Assembly: GCF_002804105.1 (NCBI RefSeq)
Contig: NZ_CP024964.1
Span: forward strand, 682,001 to 746,000
Direction of reading: 5' to 3'
DNA from: Mesoplasma melaleucae
GTDB lineage: Bacteria; Bacillota_I; Bacilli_A; Mycoplasmatales; Mycoplasmataceae
Length of the DNA: 64,000 bases
Within the stretch, counting starts at the first letter, position 1, and the number at the start of each line of letters is the position of its first letter. The position numbers and the translations under genes were made by a program. This document shows positions 1-9,711 of this stretch, in pieces. The notes below the pieces were generated by a model. It was not told where the DNA came from and made no database searches. It saw only the letters and a program-made list of their open reading frames with translations.

Positions 1-82
1 GGTTAACTCTTGAATCAGCAGCAACGATTCTGTAAAAAGGTGCTTGTTTTTTACCAATTCTTTTTAATCTAATTTTTACCAT
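1..82 (-). CDS. rpsP: 30S ribosomal protein S16, N-terminal part (partial)
   Basis: The first 27 codons read [20 protein letters not shown] and onward, the conserved start of S16, a small-subunit protein needed for 30S assembly. The gene runs off the left edge of the window. A strong GGAGGAAA Shine-Dalgarno lies just upstream of the ATG at 82. Only the N-terminus is visible, but the match to the family is clear. Confidence 0.93.
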
Positions 83-169
83 GTTTCCTCCTATAAATAT
101 TTAAAACCTTATTTAATTTTACTAAAAATAAAAAGGTTGTCAAGTAAAATTACTTAACTGCCATAATTT

Positions 170-1024
170 TTATTTATATCTATGATTTATTGGTCTCATT
201 CTTCATTCAACAATGCTAAAGATTGAAAAAGCAATTGTATATCTTAATATATTTCAACCAAATACAACAAATGTCATATAAAACTTAAAGCCATTAAAAT
301 CAGGTAATTCTGAATGTTCATGATCATGATCTGCATGTAAACTCTCTACTTGTAAATTTTCATGATTAATGACGTCTTGTAAGTATCAAGCTAATATAAA
401 TAATGCTGTAGCAATAATTGACGCTAGTATTATCATGATTAAAATTGGTAAAAATCTTTTCAATTTGTCTTTTTTACTATTTGTTCCTCTATGAATTGGT
501 GAATTTTGAAATATTAAGTTAAATACTATTCATACCATTCAAGTAATTAATAGATTTTGCGGTATTTCCATTACCATTGTTATTCATCCATGTTCCATTC
601 CGTGAACAACGTTATGAAGAATTGGATTTAATATTGCTATTATACTAGCAAATACCGGTCCAAGTGTTGCTATTGATATACAGATAAATGCAATATCAAA
701 AAATCTAAATGGAATTCTTAATTGATCTCCAATTGGTAATTGTAAATTTTCAAATAATATATCAATGGCACTTACTGCAACAGTTAAAGCTAAGAATATT
801 CCTGTCAGAACCATTTTTCTTATTAATTCTTGTCTTGATAATCTTATTTTTAGTTGAACTTTAAATTCATTCTTTTCTATATGATCATGGTAACCTTTTT
901 CATCAAAGTGATGTACCCCATGATAGTGATCTTCTTTTCTGTGTTCTTTCTTACTTAATTCATTTTCTTCAACTGAATTAATGTTTTCTAAGTAAGAATT
1001 ATTTGGATTTTTATTTTTTTTCAT
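170..1024 (-). CDS. ECF transporter S component-like membrane protein, His-rich
   Basis: A 284-aa polytopic membrane protein. Residues around 75-150 have the ECF S-component pattern: a first helix followed by a loop with LRIPFRFFDIAF and GPVFASI, resembling the FolT/RibU type. These proteins bind a vitamin or metal and dock on the shared EcfAAT energising module. Unusually the cytoplasmic N-terminus (about residues 27-50) is dense in histidine (DHYHGVHH, YHDH), and a C-terminal loop carries HADHDHEHSE. The chosen ATG follows AGGAGAG; an in-frame ATG 72 nt upstream lacks a good Shine-Dalgarno. Several TGA codons encode Trp. Substrate unknown; the His clusters suggest metal, by inference. Confidence 0.6.
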
Positions 1025-1151
1025 ACTCTCTCCTATTTTTATACTCTTTTCTAATTTATAAAAATTATAAATAAGAAATTTATATTTTTCAAGCAAAATT
1101 CAAAAAATAAATTATAATAGGATAAAATAAATAAGAAATGAGGAAATAAAT

Positions 1152-1715
1152 ATGTCAAAAAACAATGTATTAGATATGATCGTTGAAATTCCTAAAGGTT
1201 CTTCAAACAAATATGAAGTTGATGCTACAACTGGAAGAATTATTTTAGATAGAGTTTTATACGGTGCTAACTTCTATCCAGGAGAATATGGAATGGTTGA
1301 AAACACACTAGACTGAGATGGAGATCCATTAGATGTTATTAGTTTATGTACTTATCCAACTTTACCTGGTGTACAAGTAAGTGTTAGAATTTTAGGATCA
1401 ATTAAAATGATTGATGCTGGAGAGATTGATACTAAATTATTTGGAGTATTTAACGGTGACCCAAGATTTAGTTCATATCAAACTTTAGAAGATGTACCAC
1501 AACATTTACGTGATGAAATTGAAAACTTCTTCTTACAATACAAAGCTTTACAAAAGAAAACAGTAAAAATCAACGGTTGAGGAACTTTAGAAGAAGCAAT
1601 CGAAGAATTACATGAATGTAAAGAAAGATTTACAGAATACAAAGATAGAATTCTTGCTGGTGAAAGAGATCAAATCTTAGCTGAATGAAAAGCAAAAGGA
1701 ATTGGTCAAGGATAA
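1152..1715 (+). CDS. ppa: inorganic pyrophosphatase
   Basis: A 187-aa family I soluble pyrophosphatase, hydrolysing the PPi released by polymerases and tRNA synthetases. The conserved core is visible: VEIPKGSSNKYEVD, then YPGEYGMVENT, then the metal-binding DGDPLDVI, with the usual KKTVKINGW further on. Length is normal for the family. TGA encodes Trp at three or more sites. A GAGGAAATAAAT Shine-Dalgarno precedes the ATG and a TATAAT -10 box lies at 1113-1118, so the gene probably has its own promoter, divergent from the ECF gene. Confidence 0.95.
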
Positions 1716-2271
1716 GACATTCAAGTCGAGTAAATTTTAAAAAGAATTTTAAATATATAGTTTTAATTTCGTTAATTTTGTCATTTTTGCTAAATTTAAT
1801 TTTATTGATTGATGTTTATCTTTTAGGTAATTTAAACTATAGATAATTTTAATATGTCTCTTTTGTAAAGTTTAAAACACCAATATTCTTAATTACCCAA
1901 ATATTTAAACTAATTATTTATATTTTTCTAATTTACAAAATAATAGCTTTAATACGTAATGATAAAGAATTTGAAATTAAACTTTGAATTTATATATTAT
2001 TGTTAATTTTTGTTCTTATACCAGATATAAAGTATTTTCAAACATTTAATAATTCATTCTTAAATGATTATTTAATTCTTACTTAAGTAATAATTCAATT
2101 AGTAAAGATGAATTTTTAAAAATAAGCAAAAATAAAGTATTAATTTTTAATATTATTTCAACTATTATTTTAATTTTAATTGTTATACGCTTTTCACTGT
2201 ATTCAGTTCATATTTTGCATGTTATAAAAATTAAAAAAGAAAATAAAAATATAAAAGAAAGAGGTTATTAA
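1716..2271 (+). pseudogene. decayed polytopic membrane protein gene
   Basis: No intact ORF lies here, but one long reading frame continues from about 1716 to 2090. It encodes hydrophobic helices (KYIVLISLILSFLLNLILLI; IFKLIIYIFLIYKIIALI; LWIYILLLIFVLIP) and is interrupted by two TAA stops near 1844-1852. A frameshift near 2085 moves the signal into a second frame that ends FNIISTIILILIVIRFSLYS, a basic tail and TAA at 2269. There is no start codon next to ppa. This looks like a four-helix membrane protein of unknown family that has been inactivated. It ends in a terminator hairpin. Confidence 0.6.
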
Positions 2272-2283
2272 ACCTCTTTTTTA
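2260..2283. terminator. rho-independent terminator, bidirectional
   Basis: AGAGGTT pairs with AACCTCT around a short ATTA loop, followed by TTTTTT on the plus strand. It sits at the convergent junction between the decayed plus-strand gene and the minus-strand gene ending at 2281. Confidence 0.75.
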
Positions 2284-3075
2284 CATATACACGAATGGTC
2301 CAAGTCATTTTGAGTTTTCTCAAAAGTCTGAAGACTTAATAATTGGTAAATAACTTATTTTAATATTTTGTGCATATGTTCTTGCATTAATGAAATCTTG
2401 CACATATTCTTCTAATGCAATTTTAACTAAACCACTAATTTCATTATTATAATTATATTCAATACTTTCTTTGATCTTGATTGAAATAAGATATGAAATG
2501 ATCATTGAAATAAATGCTGTAAAAAAGATAATTGAAATTATAGGTATTTTTCAAATTCATCATAAAACCTTATCTGTTTCTTCAACTGTTCTTCCACTCA
2601 TATAACCAAATAAAATACAATTTGCTAATAAACAAATACACATAGTTAATAATGATAAGAATGGCATAATTACAACTGCTAATTTATAACTTCTGATTAA
2701 GCCGTTTTTTTGGCTTACTTTAGATGCCATTCATAACCTTGAAATTATATAGTCAATTTCATAACCAACTGATTCAAAAATTTTTTTTGAAATAATAATT
2801 TGTTTTTTACTTTTATTAAGATTTTTAAATATATTAATATAATTGTCTGTGTTTACATAAATAACATCATAATCATTTAAGTGATAAATCTTTTTAAATT
2901 GATTAATGATCTTTTCTATTTCTTTTGAACTTATAACATCATTATATGAATTGATTCTTGGAACATGATAATTGTAATAAGCTCTATTAAAATACAATGC
3001 TGAAAATAGTAAAGTTACCATGATAATAAAGTTAACTATTAATAACATTAAATTTATAATAAATAGACTATCCAT
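2281..3075 (-). CDS. YugP-like membrane protein lacking the zinc motif
   Basis: A 264-aa membrane protein with a TM helix at about residues 5-30, a soluble segment, then helices at about 130-155 and 172-196. The topology and segments such as YNYHVPRINSYNDVIS, KKQIIISKKIFESVGYEIDY recall the YugP-type neutral zinc metallopeptidases (a membrane anchor, then the protease domain). Where that family has HExxH, this protein has EIDYIISRLW with no histidine pair, so it would not be an active protease of that type. Family assignment is by my alignment from memory and is tentative. TGA codons encode Trp inside the frame. Confidence 0.45.
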
Positions 3076-3105
3076 TTTCTCACCTTTTTCTAACCTTATA
3101 ATGAT

Positions 3106-3140
3106 TATAAAAAAAATAACACCTAAGTGTTAAAAAAGAT
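3106..3140 (-). terminator. terminator of the dNK-yebC operon
   Basis: On the minus strand AACAC-TTAG-GTGTT is followed by A and a run of eight T. It lies just past the yebC stop. Confidence 0.7.
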
Positions 3141-3148
3141 TTTTTTAT

Positions 3149-3862
3149 TTATAGACTAGCATTGTGATATACGTTTTGTACATCTTCTAATTCATCAAGT
3201 TTATCTAATAAAGTTTGTAATTGTTGTTTAACTTCTCCATCAGCAACTTCAATATAATCATCTGTTGGAATTAATTTGATTTCAGAAATTAAGTATTCAT
3301 CAATCCCTAACTCATCAAGTGAATGTTTAACAGCATTAAAATATTTATATGGTGTTGTAACAACAATCATGTCATCTTCAGCTTCTACATCATTAACTTC
3401 AACTTCACTCATCATTAATTGCTCAAGAACTTCTTCTTCATTTTTTCCTTTAAAAGCAAACATTGAAACTTCTTCAAACATAAAGGCAACTTTGCCTTCA
3501 GGATTACCATGGTTTTTATTAAATACTTCTCTAATGTTAGCTGCTGCACGGTTAACATTACTTGTTAAGGCATCAACAATAATTGCTGTATTTCCTGGCC
3601 CCATTCCTTCGTATCTATTTGACACGTAGTTTTCATCATCTCCACCAGTTGCTCTTTTGATTGCTCTATCAATAACATCTTTTGGGATTTGATTTGATTT
3701 AGCTTTATCAATTAAAGTTCTTAAAGCTAAGTTAGATGCTGCATCAGCTCCACCAGCTTTAGCTGCCATATAAATTTCTTTACTTGCTCTACCATTAGCT
3801 GCAGACTTTTTAGCTGCAGTTTTTGCCATTGAGGCTGCGCGGACTTCGTGTGCTCTTCCCAT
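3149..3862 (-). CDS. yebC: YebC/PmpR family protein (TACO1-like)
   Basis: A 237-aa protein with the family signature at the N-terminus (MGRAHEVRAASMAKTAAKKS), then IYMAAKAGGADAASNLALR, IPKDVIDRAIKRATGG and YEGMGPGNTAIIVDALT. Members are DNA-binding regulators or translation factors that relieve ribosome stalling at proline-rich sites; which applies here is not visible. The ATG follows the kinase stop by 1 nt and its Shine-Dalgarno AAGGAG lies inside the kinase gene, so the two are translationally linked. Confidence 0.93.
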   Translation of the reverse strand: MGRAHEVRAASMAKTAAKKSAANGRASKEIYMAAKAGGADAASNLALRTLIDKAKSNQIPKDVIDRAIKRATGGDDENYVSNRYEGMGPGNTAIIVDALTSNVNRAAANIREVFNKNHGNPEGKVAFMFEEVSMFAFKGKNEEEVLEQLMMSEVEVNDVEAEDDMIVVTTPYKYFNAVKHSLDELGIDEYLISEIKLIPTDDYIEVADGEVKQQLQTLLDKLDELEDVQNVYHNASL

Positions 3863-3863
3863 A

Positions 3864-4484
3864 TTAAAACTCCTTCTTATTATTTTTTATTGCTGCAATA
3901 ACTTCTTCAACTTTTTCTTCCAAGTTATCATTATTTGCATCAATTACTAAAAATGGAAAATCATTTTTATGTGCTTGATAGTATCTTTCATAAGATTCAT
4001 TTAAAATTTTTCAGTATTCATTTTCAATACTTAACTCTGCAGATCTTCCACGTTCGTTAATTCTTCTAATTGATGTTTCTGTTGAAACTTTTAAATAAAC
4101 AACTAAGTCAAATTTTAACCTATCATTTGGGTATTTAAGGTTTTCTGATACAACATATTGAAAAAAGTCACAGTAAGTTTTATAGTCAGTATCATTAACA
4201 TTTCCTAATTTGTGACATACATCCATAAAAATTGGATCTTCAATAATAGATCTATCAAAAATGATGTTTTTTAAATCTTTAGCTGTAAACAATTGTTTTG
4301 ATCTTGCTGTTAACATAAAGATTTGCATTCTAAAAGCATAATTTTTAATATCTCTATAATAATCCTCAAAATATGGATTTTCATCAATTGGTTCTGGGAA
4401 AATTTCAAAATTTAATCTTTCTGATAGTTCCTTTGATATTGATGATTTACCTGCTCCTACAGTACCAAAAATTGCTATTTTCAT
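3864..4484 (-). CDS. deoxynucleoside kinase (dAK/dGK family)
   Basis: A 206-aa P-loop kinase. The Walker A is FGTVGAGKSS at residues 6-15, followed by EPIDENPYFEDYY, the base-binding stretch, FDRSIIEDPIF (the DRS motif) and an arginine-rich lid INERGRSAE. It phosphorylates deoxynucleosides with ATP and feeds the dNTP pool, which Mollicutes obtain by salvage. One TGA (Trp) lies near residue 158. It is upstream of, and nearly joined to, yebC. Confidence 0.9.
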
Positions 4485-4513
4485 ATTTACTTACCTTTTA
4501 TACCTTCTATTTA

Positions 4514-5263
4514 TTATTTTAAATCTTCTTTTCTTTTAGTTGATTGATAAATCCCATAAAACTTTTTAACTTCATGAGGTTTAAGTTCTCTATATTGTGC
4601 AACTTGTAAATCATCAACTTCTAAAAATTCAATTTTAGTTCTTTTCAATTTCATTAAATTAGCTTCAATTGCTGAAAACATTTGTTTAACGTGATGTTTT
4701 TTTCCTTCAGCAATTGTTAATTCAACAATTGATTGGTTTTTTTCTTGATCATAATTTAGTAATTCAACTTCAATTGCTCTTGTAAAGTAATCATCTTCAA
4801 TTTTTACACCTTTAAGTAATTGATTTACTTGTTGTTTTGATACTTTACCTTTACATAATCCTTGATATGTTTTGAAAAACTCATATCTAGGGTGCATAAC
4901 AAAGTTTGCAAATTCACCATCATTTGTCATAATGATTAAACCACTAACATCATAGTCAAGTCTACCAACTGGATAAACTCTTGTTGGCACATCTTTAAAA
5001 TAATCTGCTACAGTTTTACGTTGTTTTGGATCATACATTGTTGTTAGCACTAATCTTGGCTTATTAAATAAGTAATAAAATTTTTCATTATTCTTAGTTG
5101 TTTGTTTTCCATTAACTTCAATATCAGCATCAGGACTTGCTTTAAAACCTAATTCAGTTATTACAACCCCGTTAACTTTAACTTTACCTTCTAAGATTAA
5201 TTTTTCGGCATTTCTTCTAGAAGTAACTCCTCTAGCAGAAATAATTTTCTGTAGCCTTTCCAT
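4514..5263 (-). CDS. rluB: 16S/23S rRNA pseudouridine synthase, RsuA/RluB family
   Basis: A 249-aa enzyme with an N-terminal S4 RNA-binding domain (ERLQKIISARGVTSRRNAEKLI) and the catalytic RsuA/RluB domain. The aspartate lies in GRLDYDVSGLIIMTNDG; the distal KKHHVKQMF motif is present. It isomerises uridine in rRNA. The ATG shares its A with the scpB stop (TAATG), typical of the scpA-scpB-rluB operon of Firmicutes and Mollicutes. Confidence 0.93.
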   Translation of the reverse strand: MERLQKIISARGVTSRRNAEKLILEGKVKVNGVVITELGFKASPDADIEVNGKQTTKNNEKFYYLFNKPRLVLTTMYDPKQRKTVADYFKDVPTRVYPVGRLDYDVSGLIIMTNDGEFANFVMHPRYEFFKTYQGLCKGKVSKQQVNQLLKGVKIEDDYFTRAIEVELLNYDQEKNQSIVELTIAEGKKHHVKQMFSAIEANLMKLKRTKIEFLEVDDLQVAQYRELKPHEVKKFYGIYQSTKRKEDLK

Positions 5264-5907
5264 TAAAACATACCTTCAGAATTATCATCATTAAATGATT
5301 CTTTTTCAAATACATCTTCTTCTGAAAGCATTTCTTCATTTACTTTTTCTTCATTATCAAATTCATTTTCTTCTTCATAATTTTTGTATGAAGCAAAATC
5401 AATTTTAGGTAAAGCTTCCATTCCACCTGTTATATTAAATAATTTAAAGAAATTATCTGTGATTGTGTATAGATTTGCTCCTGTTGAAGTTTTACCAATA
5501 GCTTTGATTAATTTTTTTTGTCTTAATCTATAAATTTGATATGAACATTCAGCTTGTCTAATTGCTTCAATATCATGTTTTGAAATTGGACCTTTGTAAA
5601 CAATAATTGATAAAACTTCAATACTTGAGTTTAATAATCTTGAATTGTTTACTTCTAATTCTAATTTTGCAAAATATTCATGTAATTCTGGTTTTGTTTG
5701 TAATCTATATTTATTTTTAGCAAATTTTTGAATTGAAAAAGCACAATCTAAATCTGAAGAATATTTCTTTTCTAAATCTAAAATTGCTTCTTGAATAACA
5801 ACTGGTCTAACATCTTCTAACACGTTTTGTAAATCAAGTAAGCTAATCCCGTCATCACCATAAACAAATAATAAACCTTCAATAACTGCTTTAATATTAC
5901 TATTCAT
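5263..5907 (-). CDS. scpB: segregation and condensation protein B
   Basis: A 214-aa ScpB, the winged-helix kleisin partner of the SMC-ScpA complex that compacts and segregates the chromosome. Visible: AVIEGLLFVYGDDGIS at the N-terminus, SIEVLSIIVYKGPISKHDIEAIR in the second winged helix, and an acidic low-complexity C-terminal tail (EEENEFDNEEK and onward). It follows scpA by 6 nt, and its Shine-Dalgarno lies in the end of scpA. Confidence 0.93.
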   Translation of the reverse strand: MNSNIKAVIEGLLFVYGDDGISLLDLQNVLEDVRPVVIQEAILDLEKKYSSDLDCAFSIQKFAKNKYRLQTKPELHEYFAKLELEVNNSRLLNSSIEVLSIIVYKGPISKHDIEAIRQAECSYQIYRLRQKKLIKAIGKTSTGANLYTITDNFFKLFNITGGMEALPKIDFASYKNYEEENEFDNEEKVNEEMLSEEDVFEKESFNDDNSEGMF

Positions 5908-5913
5908 ATTCTT

Positions 5914-6732
5914 CTACCTCTCTATTCTATTCAATATAGATTCATCTTCTAATACTTCTTTAGTAAATCTAAATTCTAATGTATCGTTTTTTTGATTAAT
6001 AACAGCAACTTGATGTCTAACCATGTCTAATACTGCTAAAAATGTTGAAATTAAATTAATTAAATTCAATTCATAGCCTTTAATAACTTCTTCAAGTTTT
6101 CATTCTTTATTTTTATTAGTTCGCATAATCTCAACAATTGATTTTGCAATAACTTGTGGAGATATAATTTCATTTTGAATAGGAGCATATGCATCTCCTA
6201 ACAACATGTGTTCATCATAATAAAAATCATCATCAAAGTTTTGTGCACGTTGTAAAACTGCTTGGAAAATTTCAGCAAATTCATCAATCCCTATATCTAA
6301 TGGATCAACCATTAATTCATCATTTCGCTCTGCAATTGATTGAATAAATGATTTTTTAGTTTTTGGTTTTGAATAAGTTTGTAAATATTCTTCTTGCTTA
6401 TTGTAGAAGTATTCACTAACTTCTTTAATTTGACCATATTGATTAATTTGTTCAAGCAAGTCTTCAAACATAAATTCATCTTGCATATCATCTTCATCTT
6501 TTGGTAATAAGATTCTTGATTTCATTTCAATCATTTGTGCGGCCATAACCAAATATTCACTAGCTAGTTCAATATCTAGTTTTTGTTGTCCTTCAATATA
6601 TTTAAGGTATTGGTCAATAATTTCACTTAGATTAATTTCAAAAATATCTATTTTTTTATCTTTAACCATATTTCAAAGTAAGTCTAAAGGCCCTGAAAAA
6701 TTGGATATATTTAACTCGTCTCAATGTTGCAT
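5914..6732 (-). CDS. scpA: segregation and condensation protein A (kleisin)
   Basis: A 272-aa ScpA. The N-terminus reads NISNFSGPLDLLWNMVKDKK, matching the family's FxGPLDLLLxLI motif, followed by EYLVMAAQMIEMKSRILLP. The C-terminus has the winged-helix that binds the SMC head. ScpA bridges the two SMC heads with ScpB. The start at 6732 is favoured by AAGGAGAAGC upstream; a later Met would remove the conserved N-terminus. It is the first gene of the scpA-scpB-rluB operon. Confidence 0.93.
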
Positions 6733-6784
6733 ATTGCTTCTCCTTATGTTATTTATTATTTTATAATAAATTAATTCCTTTTAC

Positions 6785-7624
6785 CTACTTATTAAATTGA
6801 TTTAGTTTTATTAATTTAAGTAACTCTTGATCATTTTTTAAATCTCTGTGCATTTGAATTAAAGTTCTTGCTACTAAAACAAAAAGCAATTCAGTTTCTA
6901 AAGAAATATTATATTTTGATTTTGGGTCTGTAAATCAATGTTCTAAATTGTTTCTTAGCTTTCTAATATAGTGGAATGATACTGATCTGTTTAACACTTT
7001 TAAATAATCTGCAAACTCTAATTTTTTAACAGTTGTTTTAAAAAGCTGCATTGAAACAGTATCAAAATCTTTTGTAAAAATATAATTATCTTTTTTATCA
7101 ATTGACTTCAAATTATATTTATCAACAATAAAAACATTAATAAACATCAACTTATCAAAAATCGAATACAAGTATTTAAACATTAAAATTTGATCATGAA
7201 ATTCTAATTCATTGATTGCAAATCTTTCATTTACACTATCATAGTATTTATTTTTAGATGACTTGTTAATGTAGTAATTAACAATCATTTTAATTTCAGA
7301 ATAAATATATAAATTAAAGAAGTAATTTTTTATTGACATTAGAGATAATAATGTTTTTAGTAAGTATAAAAATTCATGCGTATCTTTTGTGCTAACTATT
7401 TTTTTAGTTGGTTTAATATCAATATCTAAAACACGGTTATTTTTAACTAAATTCATATTTAGTCGATAGGAAATAGTTGAATCTCTTAAAATCAGATCAT
7501 CTATCATGTTAGCAACAAAAAATAAAATATCTTCAGCTTCTGTTTGCTTAATTTTTTTATTTTTAATAATTTTTATTAACTGTTTTATTTTTTGTGAGTA
7601 CTCAGGTAATCTTAAGTCGTTCAT
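6785..7624 (-). CDS. hypothetical protein with a HEPN-like RX4H motif
   Basis: A 279-aa, mostly helical, lysine-rich soluble protein with no signal peptide. I do not recognise a named family. Near residue 225 it has YIRKLRNNLEHW, which fits the HEPN signature R-x4-6-H (R-NNLE-H) found in many RNases and toxin-like proteins, in the right context of a hydrophobic helix. The single motif is weak evidence. It starts 16 nt after the upstream gene with a clear AAAGGAG, so the two are co-transcribed. Confidence 0.4.
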
Positions 7625-7640
7625 AGTATCTCCTTTCTTT

Positions 7641-8210
7641 TTATTTTCCCATTATTTCAAAGACATTAGAATGTCATTTATAAATTCTAATAAATATCTC
7701 ATTTTGCTGTTTAAAAAAGTTAATAGCTAGATCTCCAGTTATTGCATTTTTAAGTTGTGGGTTATCTTCAATTAATTTTTCATTTGAAAATATCTCGACT
7801 TGTTTTTTAATTCATTTAACAAGTTGATTTGCATGTTCTTTTTCTTTTAAAGATAAGGTTTTATTATTATATTTTATTTCATAATCATCTTTAATATCAG
7901 AATTTAAATTTTGATACATAATGACGTCTTTGAACATTGTGTCTTTAATAGCTTCATAAAATTTTTCTTCAAAGTTTTCTATTTGGTTTTGTTCAATTAA
8001 TAACATTCCAAATAAATCAGATTGTCTAATAAATAAATGTTTATTATATGTTGCAACTTTATTTACAACATTTTCAAATTCTAAATAAAGTTCATGATTA
8101 ATTTTTAATGAGAATTTAGTTTCAAAAAATTTTATAAAATCGCGAAAAACTTTATTATTAATTTTTTTATCAATTTCTGTGTTGTTTAATTTTGCTAAAA
8201 TTTTTTTCAT
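7641..8210 (-). CDS. hypothetical protein, first gene of a two-gene unit
   Basis: A 189-aa soluble, helical, lysine- and asparagine-rich protein. No signal peptide, membrane segment or motif I recognise. It is co-directional with, and 16 nt upstream of, the HEPN-like gene, so a joint function is possible but not shown. Two TGA Trp codons are in frame, the C-terminus being RIYKWHSNVFEIMGK. Confidence 0.5.
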
Positions 8211-8225
8211 AACTTCTCCCTTTCA

Positions 8226-9710
8226 TTAATCGATTATTATTCTTGTATTAATTTTTTTCTCTACATTATCTTTTTCATATTCTGAAAAAATGTTTTTAAT
8301 ATTTGCATAATCAATGAACTCAGCTATTACTTGATCAATTCAAATAACAGTTAAAAATAAATAAATACTATTGATAAAGAATAAACTTGCACAAGTAATT
8401 CTTATAATGCTTCTTAAATTAATTTCAAAAGTAATAACATTATTAATATTTATTTCATCAATTATTGCTTGAATAGATTGGTAAGTAAATAATCCTGATT
8501 TAGTGTAAATAACTGAATTAAAAATAATGATAACCAAGATTTGTCCAAGAATTAAAGCTGATGCAATAAATCCTGTTACAGGCACACCTTTTGATGCACG
8601 ATAGTTTCACATAATGGCAAAACTAAATCACATATAGAATAATACAAAATATGCTGCTCCAAAAATTAAATTTGCAAAAATAATTCAAATTGAATTAATC
8701 ACAAATGTAGACACCAATAATGTAACACCTGAAATTATAATTAATCAAAAGATTAAATTTTTAACGCCCATTTTTGGTAAAAAGATTTTATATAATACAA
8801 ACCCTAGAACAAATTCTCCAAATAAAAATATTGCTTGATATTTTCTATCTAGTGTTTTTAATCATTCCGCACTGTCATTTGCAATTTTTGAATTAGCTAC
8901 TAAATACATTCTAAAAATTGGAGATTGGACAAATCCAAAAATGATTCCTAGTAATAAAGTTAAAATTATTAATTTAACTAATGTTGATTTTGAATACTTA
9001 ACTAATTCTTCTTTTAGTACTAGTTTAAATTCACCAATCTTATTTGGATTTTCTTCAATAGTTTTAAAGCTAATAAATAAAGCAACTAATAAGAAAACTA
9101 CACAAACAGAATTTATTAAAATTAAATTTTTATTTACCAATTCATTAATGTTAGTAATTCAATTTCCAATAAAAGTTGCAAAAGTTATTACAAAACCAAT
9201 TGCAAACGAAACTTTAAGGGCAAACAATCTATTGTATTTTTGTTCATTTAAAAATAAAAAGTATAAACTTTGTGATGAAATACTAAATGCTAAAATAATT
9301 GCTTGTAATATGATTAAAAGTTTAAATCAGCTTTGATCATCTGATGGTATTAATAACATTAAAGACGCCAAAACAGAAGTAAGAATTGAGATTCTTATTC
9401 AAATTCTTCTATTTTTTATTTTTCCTGTTAATCAAGTTGCTAATGGTTTAAGTAATACTGCAAAAAACATTGCACTACTAAAAATCAGCAGAACCACAAT
9501 ATTAGCTGGTGTTGTTTTATCAAATAACTGTGTTAGTACATTACTATTTTCTTGAAGTAATATTGCATTTATAATTCAAAATATTAATGTCTGAATATAA
9601 AATCAAAATAGCTTTTTTTCAAAATTTTGTTTTTTATAAACAAAGTATAAAAATACAAAACCTAAAATTATAACTAATGGAGCTACAATAAATAAATCTC
9701 AATTTTTCAT
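8226..9710 (-). CDS. 12-TM membrane transporter, MFS-like
   Basis: A 494-aa protein with about twelve hydrophobic helices. A basic loop after helix 2-3 (KPLATWLTGKIKNRRIW) resembles the MFS motif A, and the second half begins with SKSTLVKLIILTLLLGIIFG. Substrate unknown. It starts 1 nt after the argS stop, so it belongs to the pyrH-frr-argS transcript. Many TGA Trp codons split it if the standard code is used. MFS membership is probable, not certain. Confidence 0.6.
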
Positions 9711-9711
9711 A

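Noticed and set aside
3276-3629. Plus-strand ORF within yebC
   Set aside because: Shadow of a conserved gene; low-complexity product and no Shine-Dalgarno.
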